Below are positions 22,878 through 32,767 of a stretch of DNA of 64,000 nt, piece after piece. The stretch spans positions 62,001 to 126,000 of the forward strand of contig NZ_JAERRB010000007.1 in assembly GCF_016735595.1 (NCBI RefSeq), read 5' to 3'. The stretch is from Chryseolinea lacunae (GTDB taxonomy: Bacteria > Bacteroidota > Bacteroidia > Cytophagales > Cyclobacteriaceae). The notes beneath the pieces were generated by a model, which worked only from the letters and a program-made list of their open reading frames with translations, did no database searches and was not told the DNA's origin. Positions within the stretch are counted from its first letter, which is position 1, and each line of letters opens with the position of its first letter. A program made the position numbers and the translations under genes.

Positions 22878-23681
22878 ATGAACATCCTGGACCAGATTAT
22901 CGAACACAAGAAAACGGAAGTGGAGCAACGCAAAAGTCTCTACCCCGTGAAGCTGCTGGAACAAAGCATCTACTTTGCCACACAGCCGGTGTCGATGAAA
23001 AAATACATACAACGCGAAGACCTGTCGGGCATCATTGCCGAGATCAAACGCAAGTCGCCTTCCAAGGGCGTCATCAATCCACACGTGTCAGTAGAACGTA
23101 CGTCTATTGGCTATATGCAGGCGGGTGCGTCGGCATTGTCGGTGTTGACCGATACAAACTTCTTTGGTGGCAGCAACGACGATCTTACCACAGCCAGAAA
23201 GTTTAATTTCTGTCCCATTCTCCGGAAGGACTTCACCATCGATGAATATCAGATTGTAGAAGCAAAATCCATCGGTGCCGATGCCATTCTGTTGATTGCC
23301 GCTGCGCTGGAGCCAAAGCGTTTGAAAGCCCTGGCCGACTTCGCCCACTCGTTCAAACTTGAAGTGTTGTTGGAAGTGCACAACCTCGAAGAATTGCAGG
23401 CCAGCCTCGACGCCGGTGCCGACCTGATGGGTGTGAACAACCGGAACCTCAAGACGTTTGAATTGAGCGTGGAGATCTCGAAGCAACTGGCCCAACACAT
23501 TCCCGACTCGATGGTGAAGGTGTCGGAGAGCGGCATCGAATCGGTAGAGACAATTATGGAACTGAAGAAGTATGGCTACGAAGGATTTTTGATGGGGCAG
23601 AACTTCATGCAACACAGTCGCCCCGAAGTGGCCTGCAAGGAGTTTATAGACGAACTGAACAAGGCATCACGACAAGCCTGA
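22878..23681 (+). CDS. trpC: Indole-3-glycerol phosphate synthase
   Basis: 267 residues, a (beta/alpha)8 barrel. It closes the indole ring by decarboxylating CdRP to indole-3-glycerol phosphate. Visible motifs include 'IIAEIKRKSPSKGVI' (substrate lysine), 'ILRKDFTIDEYQI', 'LMGVNNRNLKTFEL' and 'VKVSESGIES'. Not fused to trpF. Its last base is shared with the first base of the trpF start codon, indicating translational coupling. Confidence 0.95.
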   Translation: MNILDQIIEHKKTEVEQRKSLYPVKLLEQSIYFATQPVSMKKYIQREDLSGIIAEIKRKSPSKGVINPHVSVERTSIGYMQAGASALSVLTDTNFFGGSNDDLTTARKFNFCPILRKDFTIDEYQIVEAKSIGADAILLIAAALEPKRLKALADFAHSFKLEVLLEVHNLEELQASLDAGADLMGVNNRNLKTFELSVEISKQLAQHIPDSMVKVSESGIESVETIMELKKYGYEGFLMGQNFMQHSRPEVACKEFIDELNKASRQA

Positions 23682-24319
23682 TGGAACGCAACCTGAAGAT
23701 CAAGATTTGTGGCATGCGCGAACCCGCCAACATCCTGTCGGTGGCGGCACTTGCACCCGACTACATGGGGTTTATCTTCTATGGAAAGTCACCACGCTTT
23801 GTCGGCGATACGTTCAGGGTCCCCACGGCATTTCCCGAAAGTGTGAAGCGTGTGGGTGTGTTTGTGAATGAGACGATAGAATCGATTCGCACACTCGCCA
23901 CCATTCACCATCTGCCGTTTGTGCAGCTTCACGGCAACGAAGCCCCCGAGCAATGTGCGGCGCTGCAGGAGGCCGGTCTTAAAGTGATCAAAGTGTTTTC
24001 GGTGGGAGAGGGCTTTGACTGGGAAACAACCACACCCTACAAAACCGTGTCTGACTTCTTTCTCTTCGACACCAAAGGCAAACATTATGGCGGCAACGCG
24101 GTGACGTTTGACTGGAAGATTTTGAAACGCTACGACCAGGAGATACCGTTCTTTCTTAGCGGTGGCTTGACACCGGCCAACATCAAAGACGTAGCAACCC
24201 TGAAAGGCATGAACCTTCACGCCCTGGATGTGAACAGCGGTGTGGAAGATGCCCCGGGAAAGAAGGGCATTGTGAAAGTGAAGGCCTTGTTTAAAGAAGT
24301 GGAACTGCTTGCGTTCTAG
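23681..24319 (+). CDS. trpF: Phosphoribosylanthranilate isomerase
   Basis: 212 residues, a (beta/alpha)8 barrel carrying out the Amadori rearrangement of PRA to CdRP. The catalytic Cys is in '[12 protein letters not shown]' and the general acid Asp in the '[12 protein letters not shown]' region. '[13 protein letters not shown]', '[12 protein letters not shown]' and '[10 protein letters not shown]' fit the family. The start overlaps the trpC stop by one base (TGATGG). Confidence 0.94.
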   Translation: MERNLKIKICGMREPANILSVAALAPDYMGFIFYGKSPRFVGDTFRVPTAFPESVKRVGVFVNETIESIRTLATIHHLPFVQLHGNEAPEQCAALQEAGLKVIKVFSVGEGFDWETTTPYKTVSDFFLFDTKGKHYGGNAVTFDWKILKRYDQEIPFFLSGGLTPANIKDVATLKGMNLHALDVNSGVEDAPGKKGIVKVKALFKEVELLAF

Positions 24320-24359
24320 AACGCAGACAGAAAATATACGATATCAAAAACATAACATC

Positions 24360-25541
24360 ATGAAATACACAGTAAACGAAAAAGGATACTACGGCAAATT
24401 CGGTGGCGCATTCATTCCCGAAATGTTGTATCCCAACGTGGAAGAACTACGCACGCGCTACCTCGACATTATCTACGAGGCGGGCTTTCAGAAAGAATTT
24501 CAAAAGCTCCTGCGCGACTATGTGGGCCGCCCCACACCGCTCTATCTTGCCAAACGTCTCTCGGAAAAATACAACACCAACATTTATCTGAAGCGCGAAG
24601 ACCTTTGCCACACGGGTGCTCACAAGGTGAACAACACCATTGGTCAGATCTTGCTGGCGCGCCGTCTGGGCAAGCAGAAGATTATTGCCGAAACTGGCGC
24701 GGGTCAACACGGCGTGGCCACGGCCACCGTGTGTGCCCTCATGGGCATGGAGTGTGTGGTCTACATGGGAAAGATTGATATGGAACGCCAGCGCCCCAAC
24801 GTGGAGCGTATGCGTATTCTGGGAGCCACCGTGGTGCCGGCGCTGAGCGGAAGCATGACGTTGAAAGATGCCACCAACGAAGCGATGCGCCACTGGATCA
24901 ACAATCCTACTGACACGCACTACATCATTGGCTCGGTGGTGGGCCCGCATCCCTATCCCGACATGGTGGCCCGCTTCCAGTCGGTGATCAGCGAAGAAAT
25001 GAAAAAGCAATTGCAGGAAGAAATAGGCAACCCGTTTCCCGACTATGTGTTTGCCTGTGTGGGCGGCGGCAGCAATGCAGCGGGTGCCTTCTATCATTTC
25101 CTGAACGACGAACACGTGACGCTGGTCGCCGCCGAAGCCGCAGGCCACGGTGTGGACTCGGGCGAATCGGCCGCCACCACAGCCCTGGGCAAACCCGGCG
25201 TGCTGCACGGCAGCAAAACCATTCTGATGCAGACGGACGATGGCCAGGTGGTGGAACCCTATTCCATATCGGCCGGTCTTGACTATCCCGGCATCGGCCC
25301 GCAACACGCGCACTTGTTTGACGTGGGCCGCGCCAAGTTTGTGAGCATCACCGACGAAGAAGCCATGAATGCGGGCATCGAGCTGAGTCGCAGCGAAGGC
25401 ATCATTCCCGCCATTGAGTCGGCCCATGCGCTGGCCGCCATGAACAAATTCACGTTCGAGAAAGACGATGTGGTGGTGGTGAACCTGTCGGGTCGCGGCG
25501 ACAAGGACCTGGAGACGTATATCCGTTGGGGTAAGTACTAG
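24360..25541 (+). CDS. trpB: Tryptophan synthase beta chain
   Basis: 393 residues from the ATG at 24360; the frame extends upstream to 24309 but that start lies inside trpF. It condenses indole with serine using PLP. The PLP lysine is in '[17 protein letters not shown]', the phosphate loop is '[12 protein letters not shown]', and '[10 protein letters not shown]' and 'DAEATGHG'-like '[13 protein letters not shown]' are present. It acts as an alpha2beta2 complex with TrpA encoded next. This is the ordinary TrpB1 type by length. Confidence 0.96.
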   Translation: MKYTVNEKGYYGKFGGAFIPEMLYPNVEELRTRYLDIIYEAGFQKEFQKLLRDYVGRPTPLYLAKRLSEKYNTNIYLKREDLCHTGAHKVNNTIGQILLARRLGKQKIIAETGAGQHGVATATVCALMGMECVVYMGKIDMERQRPNVERMRILGATVVPALSGSMTLKDATNEAMRHWINNPTDTHYIIGSVVGPHPYPDMVARFQSVISEEMKKQLQEEIGNPFPDYVFACVGGGSNAAGAFYHFLNDEHVTLVAAEAAGHGVDSGESAATTALGKPGVLHGSKTILMQTDDGQVVEPYSISAGLDYPGIGPQHAHLFDVGRAKFVSITDEEAMNAGIELSRSEGIIPAIESAHALAAMNKFTFEKDDVVVVNLSGRGDKDLETYIRWGKY

Positions 25542-25589
25542 GAATCCCGCATACACAAATCATCCCCAACCAAACGTAAAAACAACAAC

Positions 25590-26372
25590 ATGAAAAATAG
25601 AATCACAGATGTGTTTGCTTCCGGCAAGAAGAACATTCTTTCCGTTTACTACACCGCCGGATTCCCCACACTGAACAGCACCGTAGCGATTGCCGAAGCT
25701 TTAGAGAAAGGTGGCGCCGACATTATCGAGATCGGCATTCCTTACTCTGACCCCGTAGCGGACGGCCCCACCATTCAGGAGAGCAACAAGATTGCACTCG
25801 ACAACGGCATCAACCTGCCCATGATCCTGGAACAGGTGAAGACCATTCGCAAAACGGTGAAGCTGCCGATCATCCTGATGGGCTATGTGAATCCCGTGAT
25901 CCAGTATGGCATCGAGAAGTTCGCAAAAGATGCGTCCGCCGCAGGGGTAGACGGTGTGATCCTGCCCGACCTTCCTATGGATGCTTTCCTTGAAGAATAT
26001 AAGCCGGTGTTTGATGCTGTGAACCTCAGCAACACATTCCTCATTTCGCCAACTACATCCGAAGAACGTATCCGGAGAATTGATGCCGTTACCGAAGGAT
26101 TCATCTATGCCGTGTCGGCGTCGAGCATCACCGGTGCCAAGGCAGATTTTGCGGGGCCTCAACTGCAGTACTTCGACAAACTGAAACAGATGAAATTGAA
26201 GAATCCGTTTCTTATCGGGTTCGGCATTTCCAACAACGCCACGTTTGCCACGGCATCGTCATACGGCGCCGGTGCCATTGTGGGCAGCGCCTTCATCAAC
26301 GTATTGAAAGCATCAACTAACATCAGCGCCGACGCGCAAGCCTTTGCCACGTCGCTGAAAACCAAGGCATGA
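25590..26372 (+). CDS. trpA: Tryptophan synthase alpha chain
   Basis: 260 residues. It cleaves indole-3-glycerol phosphate to indole and glyceraldehyde 3-phosphate and passes indole to TrpB. The catalytic Glu is in 'DIIEIGIPYSDPVADGP' and the Asp in 'GVILPDLPMDAF'. 'FLISPTTSEERIRRI', 'YAVSASSITGAK' and 'IGFGISNNATFATA' are the phosphate-binding and barrel-closing motifs. It is the last trp gene; the DAHP synthase gene starts four bases later. Confidence 0.95.
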   Translation: MKNRITDVFASGKKNILSVYYTAGFPTLNSTVAIAEALEKGGADIIEIGIPYSDPVADGPTIQESNKIALDNGINLPMILEQVKTIRKTVKLPIILMGYVNPVIQYGIEKFAKDASAAGVDGVILPDLPMDAFLEEYKPVFDAVNLSNTFLISPTTSEERIRRIDAVTEGFIYAVSASSITGAKADFAGPQLQYFDKLKQMKLKNPFLIGFGISNNATFATASSYGAGAIVGSAFINVLKASTNISADAQAFATSLKTKA

Positions 26373-26376
26373 TCGT

Positions 26377-27387
26377 ATGATTATAAAACTGAAACCGTCC
26401 ATCGCGTCGCCCGAGAAAGAGGCGATTGTGAGCAACATCAAAAGCCTGGGCTACAAAACCACCGAGGTGAAAACGCAGCAGCATGTCTACCTCGTGGGCA
26501 TTGGCAAGAAAGAATTCGATATCCGCCTGCTGGGCCACATGCCCGGCATCGCCGACATCCACCAGGTGTCTGACGACTACAAGCTGGTGTCGCGCAAGTG
26601 GAAAGTGCAACGCACGCATCTCGATTTGGGCGATGGTGTAGTGATTGGAAACGGCACACTGTCGATTATGGCAGGACCGTGTTCGATCGAAACCGAAGCA
26701 CAGGTGCAGCAAACGCTCGATCACCTGGTGAAGAACGGTGTGCGCATCATGCGGGGTGGCGTGTTCAAACCACGCAGCTCACCCTATGCCTTTCGCGGGC
26801 TTGGGGTGGACGGGCTCAAGATGTGGCACACGCTGGCGCGCAAGGCCGGCATCAAAATCATTAGCGAGGTGATGCAGGTGAGCCAGATTGCAGAGATGCA
26901 TGACTACGTGGATGTGTTTCAGGTAGGCGCGCGCAATACCCAAAACTTCAACCTGCTCGACGAACTTGGTCGTGTAGACAAAGCAGTGATGATTAAACGT
27001 GGCATTTCAGGGACCATCGAAGAGCTTTTGTACTCAGCAGAGTATGTGTTCGCTGCGGGCAACGAAAAGCTGATGCTCTGCGAGCGCGGCATCCGCACCT
27101 ACGAGAAAGCCAGCCGCAACACCATGGACATCAACGCCATTCCCATCCTGAAAGAAAAAACACATTTGCCCGTCATCGCCGATCCTTCGCATGGCATTGG
27201 TATTCGCGAATATGTGGAACCGGTGGCCCTGGCCGCAGTCATTGCCGGCGCTGATGGTGTGATCTATGAAACACACCAGAAGCCCGAAGAAGCCGCCTCC
27301 GACGGACAACAGACGCTGGACTTTAAAGAGTCTGAACGCCTCATTCACAAACTGCGCAAGCTGCACGAACTGCGTGAGAATTTTTAG
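26377..27387 (+). CDS. aroF: 3-deoxy-7-phosphoheptulonate (DAHP) synthase, class I-beta
   Basis: 336 residues. The first ~75 form the ferredoxin-like regulatory domain known from the Thermotoga enzyme. The catalytic barrel follows with 'MAGPCSIETEAQV', 'MRGGVFKPRSSPYAF', 'VFQVGARNTQNFNLL', 'MIKRGISGTIEELL' and 'PVIADPSHGIGIRE'. It condenses PEP with erythrose 4-phosphate, the first step toward chorismate. No chorismate mutase domain is fused. Its place four bases after trpA puts the pathway's entry step under the same attenuator as its Trp branch. Confidence 0.93.
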   Translation: MIIKLKPSIASPEKEAIVSNIKSLGYKTTEVKTQQHVYLVGIGKKEFDIRLLGHMPGIADIHQVSDDYKLVSRKWKVQRTHLDLGDGVVIGNGTLSIMAGPCSIETEAQVQQTLDHLVKNGVRIMRGGVFKPRSSPYAFRGLGVDGLKMWHTLARKAGIKIISEVMQVSQIAEMHDYVDVFQVGARNTQNFNLLDELGRVDKAVMIKRGISGTIEELLYSAEYVFAAGNEKLMLCERGIRTYEKASRNTMDINAIPILKEKTHLPVIADPSHGIGIREYVEPVALAAVIAGADGVIYETHQKPEEAASDGQQTLDFKESERLIHKLRKLHELRENF

Positions 27388-27429
27388 GAAGCGATAGTAC
27401 ATTTACGTTGACATAGAAACAGCACACCC

Positions 27430-27780
27430 ATGACGGTTTACGGAATCAAGAATTGCAACACGGTGAAGACAGCCCTCGACTGGCTGAAACAACACCACGT
27501 GGACATCGACTTTCACGACTATAAAACCAAAGGCATCACCGCTGCCAAACTCAAAGCATGGAGCAAACAGGTAGGGTGGGAGAGCCTGGTGAACAAACGC
27601 GGCACCACCTGGCGCCAACTGGACGAAGTCGTGCAGAAGAAGATTACCAGCGAAGCTGCTGCCATCGAGTTGATGATGGAAAAAACGAGCGTTATCAAAC
27701 GCCCGCTCATCGAAGAAGATGGCAAGGTGCTGGCGTTGGGATTCGACGAAGAGAACTACAAGACGACGTTCAAAGGCTAA
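27430..27780 (+). CDS. ArsC/Spx-like family protein (YffB type)
   Basis: 116 residues. It has the thioredoxin-fold ArsC pattern: 'YGIKNCNTVKTALDWL' with a single N-terminal Cys, 'DFHDYKTKGIT', 'NKRGTTWRQLDE' and 'SVIKRPLIEEDGKVLALGFD'. The pattern matches the YffB branch rather than true arsenate reductase, whose Cys-x5-Arg motif is absent. A reductase or regulator role through glutathione or RNA polymerase is possible but unproven. It is 42 bases after aroF and converges with the histidine kinase gene. Confidence 0.8.
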   Translation: MTVYGIKNCNTVKTALDWLKQHHVDIDFHDYKTKGITAAKLKAWSKQVGWESLVNKRGTTWRQLDEVVQKKITSEAAAIELMMEKTSVIKRPLIEEDGKVLALGFDEENYKTTFKG

Positions 27781-27783
27781 CCG

Positions 27784-29400
27784 CTACGCGGGAAGGGTGA
27801 CGCGGAAGCGTGTGCCCTGGTGAAGCACGCTGTCCACTTCAATGGAACCATTCAGTTTTTCCACCTGCTGTTTCACCAGGTAAAGGCCCAGGCCCTTTCC
27901 GGGAATGTGGTCGTGGAAGCGCTTGTAGAGTTTATAGAGATCTTGACGGTAGCGCGCCAGGTCAATGCCCAATCCATTGTCGGTCACTTCCAGCACAAGT
28001 GTGTCGTTCTCCTGCAACGAAGCGATGTGGATATTGGCAGCGCGTTCGGGCGACCGGTATTGAATGGCGTTGCTGATGAGGTTGTAGAGAATGCTGCTCA
28101 CGTAGGCACGAACCGACACGAACGAGTCGCCCTTCGAGAAATCGTGCGTGATGTTGATGTTGTTGTCGTCGATAAAAACCTTGAGCGACTCCGTGATGAT
28201 CGACAGCACTTGTGGCAACTCCACGCGTTCGTTGATGTTGAACTTGTCGTGCCGGATGTCAATGATCTTGTTGAGGTCTTTGATCACCGTTTCGAGCGAC
28301 ATGGCCGACTGTTCGATGAGTTTGAGAATGTGCTTGCGATCGGCTTCACTCTCGGAAAGATTGGTGATGTTGATGAGACCCAGCAAGCTGGCCACGGGGC
28401 CGCGAAGGTTGTGCGATACGGTATACGAAAATTGTTCGAGTTCCGAATTGCGCGACACCAGTTGCTGGTTGGTCTGCAACAGGTCTTGTTTCTTTTCGGC
28501 CAGCAAGTGTTCGAGCAATTGATTCTGGTTTTCCAGTTCCACCTTTTGTTCCTCAATCTTGTGGTTGGCCATCATGAGGCTTTCCTGGCTTTGCATAAGC
28601 TCTTCGCTTTGCGCCTGTATTTCTTCATTCTGCGTTTCGATGTCCTGGTTCAGTTGAAACAGCTCGCGGTTGTTTTTTTCGAGCAGCTCGTTCTTTTCGT
28701 TCAGGTTGTCGATGAGACGTTCGTTCAGCAATTCAAAATCTTCGAACAGGTTCTTCAGGAAGATCACACTGCCCATCAGGAAGAGAGCGGCCACGAGTGT
28801 GACAAGATTGTTTCCCAGGTAACGCGCCAGGCTATAGGCCGTGTAGCGATCGGAGCTAAAGTAGAATAACGCAGGGTCAAGCAAAATAAGAATGGCCATG
28901 TTGATGAACACGGCCGCGATCAGCAGCTTGCGTTCGCGGATGCTGAACACCATGAGCGGCACAATGCAGGTGGCCAGAATAATGCAAAACACCTGTGGGC
29001 TACGGGGCAGGTAATGAAAACGGTTTGGGTCGAGCACCCGGGGCAGGAGTATGATCACACACGCCGCGATGGGCACCAGAATGCCCAGAATGAAACGGCT
29101 CACGTTGAACCACCGGCTGTCGTTCAGGATCAGAATGAAACACAGCACCACCAGCATGGTGAGGTTGATGGTTGCGCTGGCGTTGAGGTGCCATTGGTTT
29201 CGGCTGAGCTGGTGAATAAACACGATGCTGGCCAGCACCGCCGTGATCAGCACCAGTGCGTTGGTGAGCACAATGGTGCGCATGAGCGACCGCGAAAGCT
29301 TACGGTGAATGCCCGCATACAGGATTCTCTGGATAATTCTTTTCAACGGAGATCGTTCAGGTTTTGGTGGCAAGGTAATTTCACGACGGAATCCAGTCAA
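27784..29400 (-). CDS. Membrane sensor histidine kinase with coiled-coil linker
   Basis: Up to 538 residues. About six membrane segments (roughly 40-215) precede a long coiled coil rich in Gln/Glu/Asn (about 220-325). The HisKA domain has phosphorylated His near 332 in 'FSYTVSHNLRGPVASLLGLI'. The ATPase shows 'LYNLISNAIQYR', 'EVTDNGLGIDLARY' and 'IPGKGLGLYLVKQQVEK'. No receiver domain and no adjacent response regulator. The listed start is TTG inside the end of hemF (20-base overlap); a TTG at 29346 ('LKRIIQRILYAG') is an alternative. No ATG exists before residue 40. Confidence 0.85.
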   Translation of the reverse strand: MTGFRREITLPPKPERSPLKRIIQRILYAGIHRKLSRSLMRTIVLTNALVLITAVLASIVFIHQLSRNQWHLNASATINLTMLVVLCFILILNDSRWFNVSRFILGILVPIAACVIILLPRVLDPNRFHYLPRSPQVFCIILATCIVPLMVFSIRERKLLIAAVFINMAILILLDPALFYFSSDRYTAYSLARYLGNNLVTLVAALFLMGSVIFLKNLFEDFELLNERLIDNLNEKNELLEKNNRELFQLNQDIETQNEEIQAQSEELMQSQESLMMANHKIEEQKVELENQNQLLEHLLAEKKQDLLQTNQQLVSRNSELEQFSYTVSHNLRGPVASLLGLINITNLSESEADRKHILKLIEQSAMSLETVIKDLNKIIDIRHDKFNINERVELPQVLSIITESLKVFIDDNNINITHDFSKGDSFVSVRAYVSSILYNLISNAIQYRSPERAANIHIASLQENDTLVLEVTDNGLGIDLARYRQDLYKLYKRFHDHIPGKGLGLYLVKQQVEKLNGSIEVDSVLHQGTRFRVTLPA

Positions 29401-30289
29401 TACCTTTCGTCAACAATGCCAGTGTGTTTGCCTCGGCCGATGCAGGCTCAGGCGTGTAGTTATAAACCCACTGGGCCTGCGGCGGAAGGCTCATCAAAAT
29501 AGATTCCGTGCGACCATCGGTGTCCAGTCCGAACTTTGTGCCGCGGTCCCACACCAGGTTAAATTCTACGTAACGACCACGACGCAGGTATTGCCAGTGC
29601 TTTTGTTTCTCGGTGAAGGGCAACGCATGATTCTTTTTCATGAAGTGCGTATAGACCGGCGCGAATGCCGAGCCCACACTCTTCACAAAGTCGAAGCGCG
29701 AAGCCTTGGTGAAATCCTGATCGGCCTTCAGATAGTCGAAAAATATGCCGCCGATGCCGCGGGTTTCGTTCCGGTGTTTAATGAAGAAGTAGTCGTCGGC
29801 CCAGCGTTTGAAGTCGGCGTAGTAGGAGGGATGATGCCGGTCGCAAGCGGCCTTGATATGTTCGTGAAAGTAACGGGCGTCGTCTGCATCCACATAGTGT
29901 GGTGTGAGGTCGATGCCGCCACCAAACCACCATGTGCCGTTGCTCATTTCGAAATAGCGCACGTTCATGTGAATGATGGGCACCAGGGGATTAAGCGGAT
30001 GCAACACGATGGATACACCCGTGGCAAAGAAATCGGGATGCACACCGGGCTCCAGGTTCATGGTCTTCATGACGGGCTCGGGAGTCTTTCCCCACACGGC
30101 CGAAAAGTTCACGCCGCCTTTCTCAATAATCTTGCCCTCGGTGAGCACGCGGCTCACGCCACCGCCACCACCCGGACGTTCCCAGGGATCGCTAATGAAT
30201 TTTGCTTTGCCATCGGCCGCCTCCAGCTGCTCACAGATGCTTTGTTGAAGCCCCGTGAACCAGTCTCGTATTTCTTCTTTCGTGGGCAT
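29381..30289 (-). CDS. hemF: Oxygen-dependent coproporphyrinogen III oxidase
   Basis: 302 residues from the ATG at 30289, preferred because a promoter lies at 30308-30338; the longer frame to 30331 would start inside it. HemF decarboxylates coproporphyrinogen III to protoporphyrinogen IX with O2. Motifs: 'WERPGGGGGVSRVL', 'HPLNPLVPIIHMNVRYFE', 'WWFGGGIDLTPHYV', 'RGIGGIFFDYL' and 'GRYVEFNLVWDRGTKFGL'. It marks aerobic haem synthesis. The kinase gene overlaps its 3' end and probably shares its mRNA. Confidence 0.95.
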   Translation of the reverse strand: MPTKEEIRDWFTGLQQSICEQLEAADGKAKFISDPWERPGGGGGVSRVLTEGKIIEKGGVNFSAVWGKTPEPVMKTMNLEPGVHPDFFATGVSIVLHPLNPLVPIIHMNVRYFEMSNGTWWFGGGIDLTPHYVDADDARYFHEHIKAACDRHHPSYYADFKRWADDYFFIKHRNETRGIGGIFFDYLKADQDFTKASRFDFVKSVGSAFAPVYTHFMKKNHALPFTEKQKHWQYLRRGRYVEFNLVWDRGTKFGLDTDGRTESILMSLPPQAQWVYNYTPEPASAEANTLALLTKGIDWIPS

Positions 30290-30307
30290 TGATAAATATT
30301 CGCGGGG

Positions 30308-30338
30308 CAAAGGTATGAAAGCGCCCGCCAATTCGAAA
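30308..30338 (-). promoter_or_regulatory. Promoter of hemF
   Basis: On the minus strand TTTC (30335-30338), 19 bases, then an exact TACCTTTG -7 box (30308-30315). It is 18 bases from the -7 box to the hemF ATG at 30289. Confidence 0.55.
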
Positions 30339-30536
30339 GGTTGCCCTGAAATTAGCCCTCAACCTATGGGATGAACGGTAAGCCCGAAGGAAGTTTTTTA
30401 ACGGCATTATCTCGGAGGATTGTCGCGCATGCATTGAACACAACGCACGTCATTTCTCAGGCATACTTCAACGGTGTTTCAATCGTTTGAATATTGTGAA
30501 ATGTGTATCTTTAGCGTGAGACCAACCCACACCCGC

Positions 30537-32630
30537 ATGTCCATGGCAACACCCTCCCAGGCCCGGCGAAAGCTGAAGCCTGAAGTCGATCGCAATGTCC
30601 TGTTGAAAGCCTACGACCTCATGAGTCAGGCTGCGCGCATGGCCGCCACCTACGACGAGAAACGCGATGTCTGCGGCAAGTATGTGCACAGCACCTCGCG
30701 TGGTCATGAAGCCATTCAGCTGGCCGTAGGGTTGCAACTTCTTCCCATCGACTACCTGTCGCCCTACTATCGCGACGAGTCCATCCTGTTGGGCCTCGGG
30801 CTGACACCCTATGAACTCATGCTCCAGCTCATGGCCAAGCGCGACGATCCGTTCAGCGGAGGCAGATCCTACTACGGTCACCCGTCGCTGCGGCGCGAAG
30901 GCTTCCCCGTCATACCCCATCAAAGTTCAGCCACCGGCATGCAGGCCATTCCCGCCACGGGCATGGCACAGGCCGTTGCGTACCTGGAGTCGCAGGGCCT
31001 GCGCGAACAGCGGCAGTCCGTTGTGGTGTGTTCGCTGGGCGATGGCTCGGTGACGGAAGGCGAAGTGGCTGAAGCATTTCAGATGGCCGTCCTGAAGAAG
31101 CTGCCCATCCTATACCTGGTGCAAGACAACGGCTGGGGTATCTCTGCCACGGGCCCCGAGATGCGCACCATGGACGCCTATGAATATGCCGCCGGCTTCA
31201 AAGGCATGGAGCGCATGGCCGTGGACGGTGCTGATTTTATTGACTCCTACCTCGGCATCAAAAAAGCGATAGACTTTGTTCGCAAGAAAAGAAGCCCCAT
31301 GCTGGTGCATGCCACGTGCCCGCTGCTCGGCCACCACACGTCGGGCGTGCGAAAGGAATGGTATCGTGGGGAAGATCTGGACCAGCACAAACAAAACGAT
31401 CCGCTCCTTCGACTGCATCACTACTTGCTGGAGCATGGCGAAACCGAAGAAACGCTGTCGGCCATACAAGAAGATGTCTATGCCAAAATTGAAGCCGCCT
31501 ACGAGCAGGCCAAAAATTCACCCGACCCCACGGTAGCCGAGTTTGACACACACGAGTTTGCACCAACGCCCATCACCACCGAACAAGGCGAGCGCACACC
31601 GCCATCGGCTGAGAAAGTGATTATGGTTGATGCTGCGTTGCATGCCGTGGATGAGCTGTTGCAAAAACATCCCGAAGCTTTGTTCTATGGACAAGACGTG
31701 GGCCGACGCCTGGGAGGTGTGTTTCGCGAAGCGGCAACACTGGCACAGAAGTATGGCGACGAGCGCGTGTTCAATACACCAATACAGGAAGCTTACATCG
31801 TGGGGTCCACCGCGGGCATGTCGGCCGTGGGAGCAAAGGCCATTGTGGAAATTCAGTTTGCCGACTATGTGTGGCCGGGTATGAACCAGTTGGTGGAAGA
31901 GCTTTCGAAAAGCTGTTATCTCTCCAAAGGAAAGTTTCCGGTGCAGGCGTTGATTCGCATTCCCGTGGGTGCCTATGGTGGCGGCGGACCCTATCACTCC
32001 GGTAGCATAGAGTCTACGTTGCTTACGGTGCGCGGCATCAAGGTGGTCTATCCGTCTAACGCGGCCGACATGAAGGGACTGTTGAAGGCGTCGTTCTATG
32101 ATCCCAATCCCGTTGTGTTGCTGGAACATAAAGGATTGTATTGGTCAAAAGTGCCCGGCACCGCTGATGCCAAAACCATAGAACCCGATGCCGACTATGT
32201 GTTGCCGTTGGGAAAAGCCAACATTGTGCAGCACGCGTCTGACGATAAAATCAGAGAAGGGGCCACGGCGGTGATCATCACCTATGGCATGGGTGTGTAC
32301 TGGGCCCGGGAAGCCTCGCGGGATTGGGATGGACAAGTCGAGATCATGGACCTGCGCACGCTGAACCCGATCGACTGGGAAGCCATTGTGGCCTCGGTCC
32401 AGCGCCATGGACGCGCATTTGTGTTGACAGAAGAACCACTGCTCAACTCGTTTGCAGAATCGCTTGCAGGTCGCATTCAGCGCGAATGTTTCCGAAGCCT
32501 TGACGCTCCCGTGTGGACGCTCGGCGCGGCCAACCTGCCCGCCATTCCCTTGAACGTGGACCTGGAGAAAGCCATGCTTCCCAACGTCAACAAAGTGAAG
32601 GAAGCCCTCCAGGCTTTGCTTTCGTTCTAG
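30537..32630 (+). CDS. Fused alpha-beta E1 subunit of a 2-oxoacid dehydrogenase
   Basis: 697 residues from the ATG at 30537 (next Met two codons later). The N-terminal half is E1-alpha: 'YYRDESILLGLGLTPYELML' and the thiamine-PP motif 'GDGSVTEGEVAEAFQ...LVQDN'. The C-terminal half (from ~360) is E1-beta: 'FYGQDVGRRLGGVFREA', 'IVGSTAGMSAVGAKAIVEIQ' and 'RIPVGAYGGGGPYHSG'. It best fits the branched-chain or generic dehydrogenase E1 found as one chain in Bacteroidota. It decarboxylates a 2-oxoacid and passes the acyl group to an E2 not encoded nearby. TATCTTTA at 30506-30513 may be its -7 box. Confidence 0.88.
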   Translation: MSMATPSQARRKLKPEVDRNVLLKAYDLMSQAARMAATYDEKRDVCGKYVHSTSRGHEAIQLAVGLQLLPIDYLSPYYRDESILLGLGLTPYELMLQLMAKRDDPFSGGRSYYGHPSLRREGFPVIPHQSSATGMQAIPATGMAQAVAYLESQGLREQRQSVVVCSLGDGSVTEGEVAEAFQMAVLKKLPILYLVQDNGWGISATGPEMRTMDAYEYAAGFKGMERMAVDGADFIDSYLGIKKAIDFVRKKRSPMLVHATCPLLGHHTSGVRKEWYRGEDLDQHKQNDPLLRLHHYLLEHGETEETLSAIQEDVYAKIEAAYEQAKNSPDPTVAEFDTHEFAPTPITTEQGERTPPSAEKVIMVDAALHAVDELLQKHPEALFYGQDVGRRLGGVFREAATLAQKYGDERVFNTPIQEAYIVGSTAGMSAVGAKAIVEIQFADYVWPGMNQLVEELSKSCYLSKGKFPVQALIRIPVGAYGGGGPYHSGSIESTLLTVRGIKVVYPSNAADMKGLLKASFYDPNPVVLLEHKGLYWSKVPGTADAKTIEPDADYVLPLGKANIVQHASDDKIREGATAVIITYGMGVYWAREASRDWDGQVEIMDLRTLNPIDWEAIVASVQRHGRAFVLTEEPLLNSFAESLAGRIQRECFRSLDAPVWTLGAANLPAIPLNVDLEKAMLPNVNKVKEALQALLSF

Positions 32631-32641
32631 CCTTTGTTGAC

Positions 32642-32667
32642 TGATGTCGCACCTAAAGGCGACATCA
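32642..32667. other. Hairpin after the E1 gene
   Basis: tgatgtcgc (32642-32650) and gcgacatca (32659-32667) pair perfectly over nine bases with an eight-base loop, 11 bases after the E1 stop. There is no T tract, so it may be an mRNA 3' end stabiliser or a weak terminator. Nothing else is seen in the 137-base gap. Confidence 0.45.
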
Positions 32668-32767
32668 CAAGACGGTTTGAACCGGTTGTGTATCGGGCCT
32701 TACATTTATTCCAAAATAATTGCATATTTGACTGACGCTGACGACAGCTTTACCAATAGAACTGAAC

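Noticed and set aside
32642-32667. Intrinsic terminator of the E1 gene
   Set aside because: The nine-base stem is perfect but no T tract follows, so it is listed only as a hairpin.
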